Source: Paraburkholderia silviterrae | GTDB lineage: Bacteria; Pseudomonadota; Gammaproteobacteria; Burkholderiales; Burkholderiaceae | Assembly: GCF_004353915.1 (NCBI RefSeq) | Contig: NZ_SMRP01000001.1 | Span: 647,672 to 689,297, forward strand | Direction of reading: 5' to 3' | Length of the DNA: 41,626 bases | In this document: piece after piece, positions 1 through 8,921 of the stretch | How positions within the stretch are numbered: position 1 is the first letter of the stretch | Layout: each line of letters starts with the position of its first letter | Position numbers and translations under genes: made by a program | The notes under the pieces: generated by a model | What the model was told of the DNA's origin: nothing | Databases searched by the model: none | Seen by the model: the letters and a program-made list of their open reading frames with translations, nothing else

Positions 1-798
1 GCCCCACAGACACGCGATACCGGCCGCGATACATGCGAACGGGTTCGCGCCCGACGAGCCCGACAGACGCACCGTCGAGGTCGAAGCGTTCTGCTCGTGG
101 TCGGCGTGCAGGATCAGGATGCGGTCGAGTGCGCGCACGAGCACGTCGTTGACCTTGTACTCTTCGCACGGGTTCGAGAACATCATGTGCATGAAGTTCG
201 CGCTGTACGAGAGCTCGTTGCGCGGGTACACGAACGGCTGGCCGATCGAGTACTTGTACGCCATCGCCACCAGCGTCGGCAGCTTGGCGATCATGCGGAT
301 TGCCGAGATGTCGCGGTGACGCGGGTTATTGATGTCGAGCGAATCGTGGTAGAAGGCCGAGAGCGCGCCCACCGCGGCGACCAGAATCGCCATCGGGTGT
401 GCGTCGCGGCGGAAGCCACGGAAGAAGAAGTGCATCTGCTCGTGCACCATCGTGTGCTGCGTGACGGTCTTCACGAACTCGTCCTTCTGGGCCTGGTTCG
501 GCAGCTCGCCCTTCAGGAGCAGATAGCAGGTTTCGAGGAAGTCGGCGTTCTGCGCGAGGTTGTCGATCGGGTAGCCGCGGTAGAGCAGCTCGCCCTTGTC
601 CCCGTCGATGTACGTGATCGCCGAGTTGCATGCCGCCGTCGACATGAAGCCCGGGTCATACGTGAACTTGCCGGTCTGACCGTACAGTTTGCGGATGTCG
701 ATCACGTCCGGGCCCATCGAGCCCTTGTAGATCGGCAGTTCGACGCTCGGCGAATTGTCGCTGAACGATAGCGTGGCTTTTACATCAGACGGGGTCAT
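1..798 (-). CDS. gltA: Citrate synthase, partial (C-terminus beyond window)
   Basis: Citrate synthase condenses oxaloacetate and acetyl-CoA to citrate, the entry step of the TCA cycle. The minus-strand frame opens at an ATG at 798 and stays open to base 1, so about 266 N-terminal residues of a protein usually near 430 aa are present. Reading the translation shows family stretches such as [30 protein letters not shown] and [19 protein letters not shown]; the last carries a conserved active-site-region His. The long form with an N-terminal beta-domain suggests the hexameric, Gram-negative type (inference). A GAGGA ribosome binding site lies about 8 bases upstream of the ATG. It is the last visible gene of the sdh operon, 110 bases after sdhE. 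Confidence 0.95.
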   Translation of the reverse strand, partial: MTPSDVKATLSFSDNSPSVELPIYKGSMGPDVIDIRKLYGQTGKFTYDPGFMSTAACNSAITYIDGDKGELLYRGYPIDNLAQNADFLETCYLLLKGELPNQAQKDEFVKTVTQHTMVHEQMHFFFRGFRRDAHPMAILVAAVGALSAFYHDSLDINNPRHRDISAIRMIAKLPTLVAMAYKYSIGQPFVYPRNELSYSANFMHMMFSNPCEEYKVNDVLVRALDRILILHADHEQNASTSTVRLSGSSGANPFACIAAGIACLWG

Positions 799-908
799 AG
801 CACATCCTCAATCGAAGATAAACACGGGATTCGATAGTGTCGTCCGGCGCGGTGGCCTGCCGCTCATGCAACTGCAGCAACAGCGGCAACAGCGGGCACC
901 GCCGCATC

Positions 909-1175
909 TCAGACGTTGCGAAGCAGCTCCAGCACCCGCTTCACGTCCGGGTCGGCAAGTTCGCCTTCTGGTTCCTTGCGGGCAAGCAGCAAGTCCATCA
1001 GGTCGTTATCGCTCAGCTCGAGCAGGCGCGTGAGAGCGCCCACGTCGGCGTCGCTGAGGTCATGCTCGTAGCGGTCGAAAAAACGCTCGAAAATCAGGTC
1101 GTTTTCGAGCAGACCGCGCCGCGCGCGCCAGCGAAGGCGCGCGCGGCGATGGGGATCAGACTGATGTGATTCCAT
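909..1175 (-). CDS. sdhE: FAD assembly factor SdhE (succinate dehydrogenase flavinylation)
   Basis: This 88-residue protein belongs to the SdhE/Sdh5 (YgfY, DUF339) family, small soluble proteins that promote covalent FAD attachment to the flavoprotein subunit SdhA. The family motif RGxxE is present as RGLLE at residues 20-24, followed by the typical ENDLIFERFF stretch and an acidic helical C-terminal half. Length matches the family. It lies 24 bases after sdhB and before gltA, so it is presumably co-transcribed with its client. The Shine-Dalgarno sequence is weak, but the start places the motif at the usual distance from the N-terminus. Confidence 0.92.
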   Translation of the reverse strand: MESHQSDPHRRARLRWRARRGLLENDLIFERFFDRYEHDLSDADVGALTRLLELSDNDLMDLLLARKEPEGELADPDVKRVLELLRNV

Positions 1176-1199
1176 TTCGCCAATTTCGATAGCGCAACA

Positions 1200-1901
1200 T
1201 CAAACCGCGCGGCGAACCATCAGTTCCTTGATCTTGCCGATCGCCTTCGTCGGGTTCAGGCCCTTCGGGCAGACGTCGACGCAGTTCATGATCGTGTGGC
1301 AACGGAACAGACGGTACGGGTCTTCGAGATTGTCCAGACGCTCGCCCGTGGCTTCGTCGCGGCTGTCCGCGATGAAGCGGTAAGCCTGCAGCAGACCTGC
1401 CGGGCCGACGAACTTGTCCGGGTTCCACCAGAAGCTCGGGCACGACGTCGAGCAGCTCGCGCACAGAATACACTCGTACAAACCGTCGAGCTCGTCACGC
1501 TGCTCGGGCGACTGCAGACGCTCCTTCTCGGGCGGCGGCGTGTCGTTAATCAGGTACGGCTTGATCGAGTGGTACTGGTTGAAGAACTGCGTGAAGTCGC
1601 AGATCAGGTCGCGCACGACGGGCAGGCCCGGCAGCGGACGCAGCACGATCTTCGCCGGCAGGTCGTTCAGGTTCGTCAGGCACGCGAGACCGTTCTTGCC
1701 GTTGATGTTCATGGCGTCCGAGCCGCACACGCCTTCACGGCACGAACGGCGGAACGACAGCGTCTCGTCCAGTTCCTTGAGCTTGACCAGCGCGTCGAGC
1801 AGCATGCGCTCGTGCGTGATTTCCAGCTCGTACGACTGCATGCGCGGCGCCGCGTCCTTGTCCGGATCGTAGCGGTAGACTTCAAAAATTCGTTTGGCCA
1901 T
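1200..1901 (-). CDS. sdhB: Succinate dehydrogenase iron-sulfur subunit SdhB
   Basis: SdhB carries electrons from the SdhA flavin to quinone through three iron-sulfur clusters, on the cytoplasmic face of complex II. The 233-residue protein has an N-terminal 2Fe-2S ferredoxin domain with ligands C54, C59 and C74; D62 sits where the family often has an Asp ligand. The C-terminal domain holds the two further motifs: C144, C147, C150, C154 and C201, C207, C211. All cluster ligands appear intact and the length is normal. It follows sdhA by 27 bases and precedes sdhE by 24 bases in the sdhCDAB-sdhE-gltA operon. Confidence 0.97.
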   Translation of the reverse strand: MAKRIFEVYRYDPDKDAAPRMQSYELEITHERMLLDALVKLKELDETLSFRRSCREGVCGSDAMNINGKNGLACLTNLNDLPAKIVLRPLPGLPVVRDLICDFTQFFNQYHSIKPYLINDTPPPEKERLQSPEQRDELDGLYECILCASCSTSCPSFWWNPDKFVGPAGLLQAYRFIADSRDEATGERLDNLEDPYRLFRCHTIMNCVDVCPKGLNPTKAIGKIKELMVRRAV

Positions 1902-1928
1902 TTCCGATTCCTTTTGACTGGCTTTGCC

Positions 1929-3704
1929 TTAGAACGTACGCGCCTTGGGCGGCACGGACTCGACGGTCAGCGGTTGCATGTGAACCGGCTTGTAGTCGAG
2001 ACGGTCGCCCTCGCTGAACCACAGCGTATGGCGCAGCCAGTTTTCATCGTCGCGGTGCTCGAAGTCGCTTTGAGCGTGCGCACCACGGCTTTCCTTGCGG
2101 GCTTCAGCCGAAACCATCGTTGCGCGCGCAACTTCAACCAGGTTCGCCACTTCGAGCGCTTCGACGCGCGCCGTGTTGAACACCTTCGACTTGTCCTTCA
2201 GGTGGATGTGCTTCGCGCGTTCGGCAACTTCGGCGATTTCCTTCACGCCTTCAGCCAGCAGCGCCGAGGTGCGGAACACGCCCGCGTGCTTCTGCATCGT
2301 GCCGCGGATGTCGTTCGCCACGCTCTGCGCGTACTCGCCCGAGGTCGACTTGTCGAGCTCGGCCAGACGTGCGAGCGAGAAGTCGCCTGCATCGGCCGGC
2401 AGCGGCTTGTGATCGCGCTGTTCCTTCACGTGCTTGACGATGTGGTTGCCGGCCGCACGGCCGAACACCACGAGGTCGAGCAGCGAGTTCGTGCCCAGAC
2501 GGTTTGCGCCGTGCACCGAGACGCACGAGCATTCGCCCACGGCGTAGAAGCCGTTGATCGGGTCTTCGTGGCCTTTCGACGTGCCCACGACCTGGCCGTG
2601 GATGTTCGTCGGGATGCCGCCCATCTGGTAGTGGATGGTCGGCACGACCGGGATCGGCTCCTTGATGCAGTCCACGTTCGCGAACTTAAGCGCGATTTCG
2701 CGGATCGACGGCAGACGCTTCATGATCGTCTCGGCGCCGATGTGCGAGAGGTCGAGCAGCACGTGGTCCTTGTGCGGACCCACGCCACGGCCTTCCTTGA
2801 TTTCCTGGTCCATCGAGCGCGAGACGAAGTCGCGCGGCGCGAGGTCCTTGAGCGTAGGCGCGTAACGCTCCATGAAGCGCTCGCCGTTCGAGTTACGCAG
2901 AATGCCGCCTTCGCCGCGCACGCCTTCGGTGATCAGCACGCCCGCGCCGGCCACGCCGGTCGGGTGGAACTGCCAGAACTCCATGTCCTGCAGCGCGATG
3001 CCCGAGCGGGCCGCCATGCCGAGGCCGTCACCGGTGTTGATGAACGCGTTGGTGGATGCCGCGAAGATCCGGCCTGCGCCGCCCGTGGCGAACAGCGTGG
3101 TCTTGCCTTCGAGGATGTAGACGTCGCCCGTCTCCATTTCCAGCGCGGTCACGCCGAGCACGTCGCCTTCGGCGTCGCGGATCAGGTCGAGCGCCATCCA
3201 TTCGACGAAGAACGTGGTCTTCGCCTCGACGTTCTGCTGATACAGCGTGTGCAGCAGCGCGTGGCCGGTACGGTCAGCAGCAGCACAGGCGCGCTGAACC
3301 GGCTTTTCGCCGTAGTTGGCCGTGTGGCCGCCGAACGGACGCTGGTAAATCGTGCCGTCAGCGTTGCGGTCGAACGGCATGCCCATGTGTTCGAGCTCGT
3401 ACACGGCGTTCGGCGCTTCACGGCACATGAACTCGATCGCGTCCTGGTCGCCGAGCCAGTCGGAGCCCTTGATCGTGTCGTAGAAGTGATAGTGCCAGTT
3501 GTCTTCGCTCATGTTGCCGAGCGAGGCGCCGATGCCGCCTTGGGCAGCGACCGTGTGCGAACGCGTCGGGAACACCTTCGAGAGCACGCAGACCGACAGG
3601 CCCGCACGCGCCAGTTGCAGCGACGCGCGCATCCCCGAGCCGCCCGCGCCGACGATGACCACGTCGAACTTGCGACGCGGCAGAGAATTCTTGATTGCAG
3701 CCAT
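1929..3704 (-). CDS. sdhA: Succinate dehydrogenase flavoprotein subunit SdhA
   Basis: This is the catalytic subunit that oxidises succinate to fumarate using covalently bound FAD. The 591-residue protein has the dinucleotide-binding GAGGSG loop at residues 19-24 and the FAD-linked histidine H50 in SHTVAAQGG. Substrate-site residues are seen as H247 (QFHPTG), the GEGG stretch near 265 and R291 (PRDFVSRSM). Length is standard. A GGAGAG ribosome binding site precedes the ATG, and only 4 bases separate it from the sdhD stop, so translation is probably coupled. Flavinylation would depend on the nearby sdhE product. Confidence 0.97.
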   Translation of the reverse strand: MAAIKNSLPRRKFDVVIVGAGGSGMRASLQLARAGLSVCVLSKVFPTRSHTVAAQGGIGASLGNMSEDNWHYHFYDTIKGSDWLGDQDAIEFMCREAPNAVYELEHMGMPFDRNADGTIYQRPFGGHTANYGEKPVQRACAAADRTGHALLHTLYQQNVEAKTTFFVEWMALDLIRDAEGDVLGVTALEMETGDVYILEGKTTLFATGGAGRIFAASTNAFINTGDGLGMAARSGIALQDMEFWQFHPTGVAGAGVLITEGVRGEGGILRNSNGERFMERYAPTLKDLAPRDFVSRSMDQEIKEGRGVGPHKDHVLLDLSHIGAETIMKRLPSIREIALKFANVDCIKEPIPVVPTIHYQMGGIPTNIHGQVVGTSKGHEDPINGFYAVGECSCVSVHGANRLGTNSLLDLVVFGRAAGNHIVKHVKEQRDHKPLPADAGDFSLARLAELDKSTSGEYAQSVANDIRGTMQKHAGVFRTSALLAEGVKEIAEVAERAKHIHLKDKSKVFNTARVEALEVANLVEVARATMVSAEARKESRGAHAQSDFEHRDDENWLRHTLWFSEGDRLDYKPVHMQPLTVESVPPKARTF

Positions 3705-3708
3705 TCTT

Positions 3709-4077
3709 TTACACTCTCCAGAGAATCTGAGCGGCGTAGCCGAGGCTGCCCAGCAGCCAGGCGATCGTCAGCACGTCCAGCACGATGCGCAGGCCGACCG
3801 GCTTGATGTAGTCCATCCAGATATCGCGCACGCCAACCCACGCGTGATAGAACAGCGCGACCAGCATGACGAACGTCGCGAGCTTCATCCACTGTGCGGA
3901 GAAGATCGAGGCCCAGCCGTCGTACGAAAAATCGTGCGCGCCGAAGAAGAGCGCGAGCAGCACGATCGTGTAGATCGCCATGATCACGGCGGTGGCGCGC
4001 TGGGCCATCCAGTCGCGCAGGCCGTAGTGAGCGCCAACGACGAGGCGCTTCGGACCGATACCGTTTTTAGCCGACAT
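3709..4077 (-). CDS. sdhD: Succinate dehydrogenase membrane anchor subunit SdhD
   Basis: SdhD anchors complex II to the inner membrane and shares the heme b and quinone sites with SdhC. The 122-residue protein has three hydrophobic segments (about residues 28-47, 66-84 and 96-118). The motif [15 protein letters not shown] places H78 at the position of the heme-ligand His, and D89/Y90 at the quinone-site Asp-Tyr pair of the E. coli subunit. It starts 2 bases after the sdhC stop and ends 4 bases before sdhA. Confidence 0.93.
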   Translation of the reverse strand: MSAKNGIGPKRLVVGAHYGLRDWMAQRATAVIMAIYTIVLLALFFGAHDFSYDGWASIFSAQWMKLATFVMLVALFYHAWVGVRDIWMDYIKPVGLRIVLDVLTIAWLLGSLGYAAQILWRV

Positions 4078-4079
4078 TA

Positions 4080-4496
4080 TTAGAACGCTCCGAAGAGTTT
4101 GGCCGCGAAAGCGATCGTGAGGATCGTGGAGATGACAACGACGACGATCGAGGTCGACTTGCCTTTTTCTTTGCTCACGAGGTCATGGCTGAAGTCCATG
4201 AACAGGTGGCGCACGCCAGCGCAGAAGTGGAAGAGGAACGCCCATCCGAGGACCAGCACGATGAGCTTGACAATGATGTTGGAGAGGAAGCCCTTGAAGA
4301 CCTCGAAGCTGAGTTCCGAGGTGAGGCTCTGATCAAACAGGAACAACAGGAAAGGCAGGAACAGGAACAACAGCACACCGCTGATGCGGTGGCCGATCGA
4401 TACGCGACCTGCCAGAGGCAGGCGGTATGCGAACAAGATCTGCCCAAGCCCGATGTTCCGGTATTCCGGCCTCGGTTTTTTTGCGGCTTCTGCCAT
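4080..4496 (-). CDS. sdhC: Succinate dehydrogenase cytochrome b556 subunit SdhC
   Basis: SdhC is the first gene of the operon and the second membrane anchor of complex II. The 138-residue protein has three membrane segments (about 40-56, 73-92 and 115-135). The family motif around H36 (SIGHRISG) contributes to the quinone pocket, and H90 in FHFCAGVRHLFMD is the expected heme b ligand. An AGGGG stretch lies upstream of the ATG. The region before the gene carries a TAAAAT -10-like hexamer and a 10-bp palindrome, which fits the operon promoter being here. Confidence 0.95.
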   Translation of the reverse strand: MAEAAKKPRPEYRNIGLGQILFAYRLPLAGRVSIGHRISGVLLFLFLPFLLFLFDQSLTSELSFEVFKGFLSNIIVKLIVLVLGWAFLFHFCAGVRHLFMDFSHDLVSKEKGKSTSIVVVVISTILTIAFAAKLFGAF

Positions 4497-4512
4497 GCTA
4501 GACCCCTACTAT

Positions 4513-4537
4513 GTGTTAACACTAATACGCGATTTTA
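4513..4537 (-). promoter_or_regulatory. Probable sdhC operon promoter -10 element with palindrome
   Basis: On the minus strand a TAAAAT hexamer (4537-4532) lies about 36 bases before the sdhC ATG. The perfect 10-bp palindrome GTGTTAACAC (4513-4522) falls at the predicted transcription start, where a repressor could act. No convincing -35 hexamer is seen at normal spacing, so the promoter may depend on an activator or the call may be wrong. Confidence 0.4.
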
Positions 4538-4642
4538 GCGCCTTTTCATATCGCGCTGCAGCGAAATCCGCCTCTGGAACCGCGGATGCGCGCGCGATGC
4601 AAGCGCCTCGGAAGTGCCCGCGCGCCTCGCGCGGGCAGCACT

Positions 4643-5467
4643 TCAACTCAAGTCATTCTGATAGTAGTACCCGGTTGTGACATACCAACCGCGACGCACT
4701 TCGACCGGGCGGTCTCCATAGGTATAGGACACGCGCTCGACGGAAAGCAATGGGAAACCCGCGGGAACATTGAGCAGGTCGGCCACGGAGGGGTCGGCTG
4801 CAACGGCGCGAATCTTCTCGCTCGCCCGGATCATGCGCGTGCCGAAGTCCGCTTCGAACATGGCGTAGAGCGGCCCCTTGTATTCGGCGAGCCGCTCGGC
4901 CGTGAGGCCGCGGAACACGCCGCCGGGCAGCCAGATTTCGTCGAGCACCGTGCTCTCGCTGTCGAACTGCAAGAGCCGCTTGATGAGCACCACCGGGTCG
5001 GCGGGTTTAAGATCCAGTTGTCGCGCGATTTCGGCCGAGGCGCGCAGGCGCCGGCACTCGAGCAGCTTGCTTACGTGCGGATGCTCCGCGCCGTCATCCG
5101 CCAGCAATCTCAGGAAGCGAAACTGGGCGCGCTCTTCGTTGTGCGTTGCAACAAACGTGCCCTTGCCCTGACGGCGCACCAGCAGATTCTCGGCGGCCAG
5201 TTCGTCGATCGCCTTGCGCACGGTCCCCTGGCTCACCTTATAGCGGGCGGCCAGTTCGACTTCGCTGGGGATAATTTCGCCGGGCTTCCATTCGCCGGAC
5301 ACGAGGCTCTGTGTAATGAGCCCCTTGATCTGCTGATAGAGCGGACTGAAGGTAGGAGACGTGGCAGTCGCGGGAGTGGACGCGGACGCGCGGGCCCCGC
5401 TCTCAGGAGCGGAGGAATTCGCGGAGGAATTCGCATTGCTGACCGGGTTCGCACTCATGGCGCGCAT
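4643..5467 (-). CDS. GntR family regulator with UTRA ligand-binding domain (HutC subfamily)
   Basis: The 274-residue protein has a low-complexity Ser/Ala/Asn-rich N-terminus (about 1-38). A GntR winged helix follows at about 42-112, with the typical stretches PGEIIPSEVELAARYKVSQG, TVRKAIDELAAENLLVRRQG and KGTFVA. A UTRA effector domain of about 140 residues ends in ERVSYTYGDRPVEVRR. Such proteins are usually repressors released by a small metabolite. It sits upstream of sdhC in the same direction and is divergent from mdh, so control of the TCA genes and of itself is a reasonable inference; the effector is not visible. Two Met starts (5467 and 5458) are possible. A 12-bp unit is perfectly repeated at 5411-5434 and encodes the Asn-Ser-Ser-Ala repeat. 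A 20-bp palindrome 47 bases upstream is the best operator candidate. Confidence 0.9.
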   Translation of the reverse strand: MRAMSANPVSNANSSANSSAPESGARASASTPATATSPTFSPLYQQIKGLITQSLVSGEWKPGEIIPSEVELAARYKVSQGTVRKAIDELAAENLLVRRQGKGTFVATHNEERAQFRFLRLLADDGAEHPHVSKLLECRRLRASAEIARQLDLKPADPVVLIKRLLQFDSESTVLDEIWLPGGVFRGLTAERLAEYKGPLYAMFEADFGTRMIRASEKIRAVAADPSVADLLNVPAGFPLLSVERVSYTYGDRPVEVRRGWYVTTGYYYQNDLS

Positions 5468-5513
5468 TTCAACATAAAGCCCCCCGGAAATCTACCCTTT
5501 TGGCAGCAATAGA

Positions 5514-5533
5514 TATGTCTTATATAAGACATA
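5514..5533. promoter_or_regulatory. 20-bp perfect palindrome, candidate GntR operator
   Basis: TATGTCTTATATAAGACATA reads identically on both strands. It is AT-rich in a GC-rich setting, lies 47 bases upstream of the GntR start codon and ends 8 bases before the -35 box of the divergent mdh promoter. Size and symmetry fit a dimeric GntR protein. That the neighbouring regulator binds it is inference from position. Confidence 0.7.
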
Positions 5534-5541
5534 AGATACTG

Positions 5542-5570
5542 TTGACTTTGCCCTTCCCGGCTCCTACACT
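5542..5570 (+). promoter_or_regulatory. Sigma70-type promoter reading toward mdh
   Basis: TTGACT (5542-5547) and TACACT (5565-5570) are separated by exactly 17 bases, close to the housekeeping consensus. Transcription would start near 5577 and run about 308 bases before the mdh start codon. The hexamers and spacer closely resemble those before the LysE-type gene at 13276-13304. Confidence 0.65.
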
Positions 5571-5884
5571 GCCGATCGAGCAAGGGTTTGCGGGCGACTT
5601 GAAGGGTCTGCCGGCAGCATCCACCTCGTGGCGGAATGCGCCGCAGGGCCGCCTTGGCAATCATGCTGTTCCTCCAGGATGTTCCCTACCCGGGCGGCCG
5701 CTTCCCATTGCTTTGTCGCACAGGTTAAATGGCGATCCCGCCTCCTGGGCGCGCGGCGCGAAGCCCACAAGGCCTCGCACGCCCGCCCGGAAAAAGGATC
5801 GCCGGATTCACCAACGCTTCGTGTAACGCCCATATAGAATGGCGTTTTACTCTGGCGTCTAACGCATCTTCCTGGAGATTTTCA

Positions 5885-6871
5885 ATGGCTAAGCCCGCAA
5901 AGCGCGTTGCCGTCACCGGCGCCGCAGGTCAGATCGCTTACTCCCTGCTGTTCCGCATCGCGAACGGCGACCTGCTCGGCAAGGATCAGCCCGTCATCCT
6001 GCAACTGCTCGACCTGCCGCAAGCGCAAGCCGCCGTCAAGGGTGTCGTCATGGAACTGGACGACTGCGCATTCCCGCTGCTCGCGGGCGTGGTCATCACC
6101 GACGACCCGAAGGTCGCGTTCAAGGACGCCGACGTCGCCCTGCTGGTTGGCGCACGTCCCCGTTCGAAGGGCATGGAGCGCAAGGACCTGCTCTCTGCCA
6201 ACGCCGAAATCTTCACGGTTCAGGGCAAGGCGCTGAACGACGTCGCCAGCCGCGACGTGAAGGTGCTGGTCGTCGGCAACCCGGCCAACACGAACGCCTA
6301 CATCGCGATGAAGTCGGCTCCGGATCTGCCCAAGAAGAATTTCACGGCCATGCTGCGTCTGGACCACAACCGCGCGCTCTCGCAACTGGCCGCCAAGTCG
6401 GGCAAGCCGGTCGCTGCGATCGAGAAGCTCGCCGTGTGGGGCAACCATTCGCCCACGATGTACCCCGACTTCCGTTTCGCCACCGTCGACGGCCAGTCGC
6501 TGAACGCGCTGATCAACGACGACGAATGGAACCGCGACACCTTCATCCCGACCGTCGGCAAGCGCGGCGCGGCGATCATCGAAGCGCGCGGCCTGTCGTC
6601 GGCGGCATCGGCTGCCAACGCAGCGATCGACCACGTGCGTGACTGGGTCCTCGGCACGAACGGCAAGTGGGTCACGATGGGCATCCCGTCGGACGGCTCG
6701 TACGGCATCCCCGAAGACATCGTCTACGGCGTGCCGGTGACCTGCGAAAACGGCGAGTACAAGCGCATCGAAGGCCTCGAGATCGACGCATTCTCGCGCG
6801 AGAAGATGGACGGCACGCTCAACGAGCTGCTCGAAGAGCGCGACGGCGTCGCTCACCTGCTCGGCAAGTAA
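5885..6871 (+). CDS. mdh: Malate dehydrogenase (NAD-dependent)
   Basis: This enzyme oxidises malate to oxaloacetate with NAD, closing the TCA cycle next to citrate synthase. The 328-residue protein begins with a Rossmann fold ([17 protein letters not shown]) and has the mobile-loop motif [15 protein letters not shown], the GNPANTN motif and the RLDHNRA motif. The active-site His is H188 in [11 protein letters not shown]. The motifs indicate the cytosolic-like MDH type found in many beta-proteobacteria. The frame is open further upstream, but the ATG at 5885 has a GGAG ribosome binding site and gives the family N-terminus. It is transcribed divergently from the GntR gene and ends in an intrinsic terminator. 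Confidence 0.97.
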
Positions 6872-6884
6872 GCCCTGTCAGGAC

Positions 6885-6923
6885 AACCGGGACTCCGTAG
6901 CAGCGCGGCGGGTTCCGGTTTTT
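6885..6923 (+). terminator. Intrinsic terminator after mdh
   Basis: An 11-bp stem with two G-U pairs (6885-6895 with 6910-6920) encloses a 14-base loop and runs into a T5 tract. It lies 14 bases after the mdh stop, so mdh is probably mostly monocistronic. Confidence 0.7.
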
Positions 6924-7143
6924 GCGCGTCGAGGTCTTCCTGAAGTCTTCTCGAAGGTCTCTGACGCGCATGTGCGCGAGCGCCGCGGCCCAAGGCCGCA
7001 CGTCTCGCGCCTGAATGCAGGCCGCCTGACCGCAGGCCGCCTGATTCGCACGCGCCTTGGGGCCTCCGCCCACCACCTGGCTTACGCACCAGGACGCGTC
7101 CGAATCAGTTTCCACCTCCAGAACTCGAGCCCCAAGCCCGAAG

Positions 7144-8205
7144 ATGCGCGCCATCACCGCCGCCGAAGTGCTGTTTGAGGGCGAAGCGCCGCCCACCCTC
7201 CTGCCCGTGTGCGATCACTACGCCGGCAGCGAGAAGCTGATGCTCAAATCGCTCGCGCTGCAGCAGCAGCTCGGCCCGGTATTCGACATCACGCTCGACT
7301 GCGAAGACGGCGCCCAGGTCGGCCGCGAGGCCGAGCACGCGGCGCTCGTCGCGTCGCTGCTCGGCGGCGAGCACGACCGCTTCGGGCGCGTGGGCGTGCG
7401 CATTCACGACTTTCATCATCCGCACTGGCGCGACGACGTGCGTCTCATCCTGCGCGCCGCGAAGCGCGCGCCGGCCTACATCACGCTGCCGAAGATCCGC
7501 GCCGTGGGCGACGCCGCCGAAATGACAGCGTTCATCGAGGCCACGCGCGTCGAGATGGGTATCGACAAGCCCATTCCCGTGCAGCTGCTAGTCGAAACGC
7601 ACGGCGCGCTCGCACGGGCGTTCGACCTCGCCGCGCTGCGCGGCGTGGAGGCGCTCAGCTTCGGCCTGATGGACTTCGTCTCCGCGCACGACGGCGCGAT
7701 TCCCGACACCGCGATGCGCTCGCCGGGCCAGTTCGATCACCCGCTCGTGCGCCGCGCAAAGCTCGAAATCGCCGCGGCCTGCCATGCGTTCGGCAAGGTC
7801 CCGTCACACAACGTCAGCACGGAAGTGCGCGACATGGAAGTCGTCGCGAACGACGCGCGCCGCGCCCGCAATGAGTTCGGCTACACGCGCATGTGGAGCA
7901 TCCACCCGGCGCAGATTCCGGTGATCGTGGCCGCCTTCGCGCCGCGCGACGATGAAATCGCCATCGCCGCCGAGATCCTGCTGGCCGCGCAAGCCGCGCA
8001 ATGGGGTCCGACGCGCCACGGCGACACGCTGCACGACCGCGCGAGCTACCGTTACTACTGGTCCGTGCTGCGCCGCGCGCACACGACGGGGCGCGCCGTC
8101 CCCGCCGAAGCCGCGCCGCTGTTCACGTCGGGCGTCGATACGCACGGCGTCGATACGCCTCGCGGTGGCACGCCAGACGCTCAGGCGCAAGGGGCAACTT
8201 CATGA
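7144..8205 (+). CDS. HpcH/HpaI aldolase / citrate lyase beta-like CoA-ester lyase
   Basis: This 353-residue TIM-barrel protein belongs to the CitE-like family, which cleaves or forms 3-hydroxyacyl-CoA esters such as malyl-CoA, beta-methylmalyl-CoA or citramalyl-CoA. Visible family features are DITLDCEDGA (about 48-57), R86 in GVRIHD, and the probable magnesium ligands E151 (LLVETHGAL) and D177 (GLMDFVSA). The C-terminal helix region ends in a Gly/Thr/Asp-rich tail. The frame extends upstream to a TTG, but the ATG at 7144 gives the normal N-terminus. No citrate lyase alpha or gamma subunit is nearby, so it is not a classical citrate lyase. The setting beside mdh, prpD and acnA suggests work on a TCA- or propionate-linked CoA ester; the substrate cannot be read from sequence. 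Confidence 0.85.
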   Translation: MRAITAAEVLFEGEAPPTLLPVCDHYAGSEKLMLKSLALQQQLGPVFDITLDCEDGAQVGREAEHAALVASLLGGEHDRFGRVGVRIHDFHHPHWRDDVRLILRAAKRAPAYITLPKIRAVGDAAEMTAFIEATRVEMGIDKPIPVQLLVETHGALARAFDLAALRGVEALSFGLMDFVSAHDGAIPDTAMRSPGQFDHPLVRRAKLEIAAACHAFGKVPSHNVSTEVRDMEVVANDARRARNEFGYTRMWSIHPAQIPVIVAAFAPRDDEIAIAAEILLAAQAAQWGPTRHGDTLHDRASYRYYWSVLRRAHTTGRAVPAEAAPLFTSGVDTHGVDTPRGGTPDAQAQGATS

Positions 8206-8370
8206 ATAGCAAGCGGATTCTTTTCAAACGGTAAAAAACTGAGTCTGTACCGACAAATAGGTGAAAATAGCGTCCGCTGCGTGCTTTCGGGGCGCGCGCA
8301 GTGCACCTGGCGGCTGCATCCGGCAGCCGCGCACTGATTAACCGATTTAGAGAGAGAAAGGTCCGACTCC

Positions 8371-8898
8371 ATGAAGAAACTGCTGATCGCTACCGTTATC
8401 GGCGCGCTGTCCACGACGATGATGCTGGCAGCCACCGAAGCCGCCGCGCAAACCTCGACTGCCACCGCCAAGCCCAAGAAGCCTGCACCGAAGCATCGCA
8501 TCATCAAGCGCAAGGCTAATCCGGCCAAGGAAGCGAAGGTCGATTCGGTCCCGGAAGGCTCGGAGCACTGGAGCTGCGCGGAAGGCATGGCCTTCGACCT
8601 GAAGGGCGACATGGCGCGTGACCAGATCGTCACCGTTCACTGGGCGAACAAGAACTACAACCTGCCGCGTCAGACCACGACGACGGGCGCCGACCGCTTC
8701 CACGACGCCGCAACCGGCCTCGACCTGGTCGTGATCCCGACCAAGGCCATGCTGTTCTCGGACAAGGACAGCTCGCGTCTGGCCGACGAGTGCAAGACTG
8801 TTGCAATGCAGCAAGGCGCGATGGCGCCGACCCAGGCCAACGCGCTGAACCGCAACGCCGCTCCGGCTGCGGGCGCGAGCGCCGCTTCCGGCCAGTAA
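8371..8898 (+). CDS. Exported protein with MliC-like (lysozyme inhibitor) domain
   Basis: The 175-residue protein begins with a clear signal peptide (KK, hydrophobic core, cleavage near AAA-QT at about 26). A Lys/Pro/Ala-rich linker follows, then a compact domain with two cysteines, C69 and C141, that could pair. The order [14 protein letters not shown], then [15 protein letters not shown], then TGADRFHD and a closing Cys resembles the MliC/PliC family of periplasmic C-type lysozyme inhibitors, but similarity is judged by eye. The C-terminus is a low-complexity Ala/Gly tail. It lies 23 bases before prpD and so may share its mRNA. No metabolic role is evident. Confidence 0.55.
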   Translation: MKKLLIATVIGALSTTMMLAATEAAAQTSTATAKPKKPAPKHRIIKRKANPAKEAKVDSVPEGSEHWSCAEGMAFDLKGDMARDQIVTVHWANKNYNLPRQTTTTGADRFHDAATGLDLVVIPTKAMLFSDKDSSRLADECKTVAMQQGAMAPTQANALNRNAAPAAGASAASGQ

Positions 8899-8921
8899 GC
8901 GGGCCGCATCGGGGAGTCTCG

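Larger units (their letters stand above)
5468..5884. other. Intergenic region between the GntR gene and mdh
   Basis: This 417-base divergent region contains the palindrome at 5514-5533 and the plus-strand promoter at 5542-5570. The remaining stretch of about 300 bases to mdh would be a long 5' leader if that promoter is used. I see no recognisable riboswitch, small gene or terminator in it. A TATAGA hexamer at 5833-5838 could be the -10 of a second, weaker mdh promoter. A GGAG sequence just before 5885 is the mdh ribosome binding site. Confidence 0.6.

Noticed and set aside
1296..3806. An 836-codon open frame on the plus strand opposite sdhA and sdhB
   Set aside because: The sdh genes on the other strand are certain. 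The product is rich in Arg, His and Val as expected for an antisense reading of GC-rich coding DNA, and no family motif is seen.
5729..5884. N-terminal extension of malate dehydrogenase by 52 codons
   Set aside because: The extension is Pro/Arg-rich and absent from the family, while the ATG at 5885 has a ribosome binding site and begins the Rossmann fold properly.
7144..8205. Citrate lyase beta subunit (citE) of a citrate fermentation operon
   Set aside because: No alpha, gamma, ligase or citX/citG genes are nearby, and the protein is better described as a CitE-like CoA-ester lyase.
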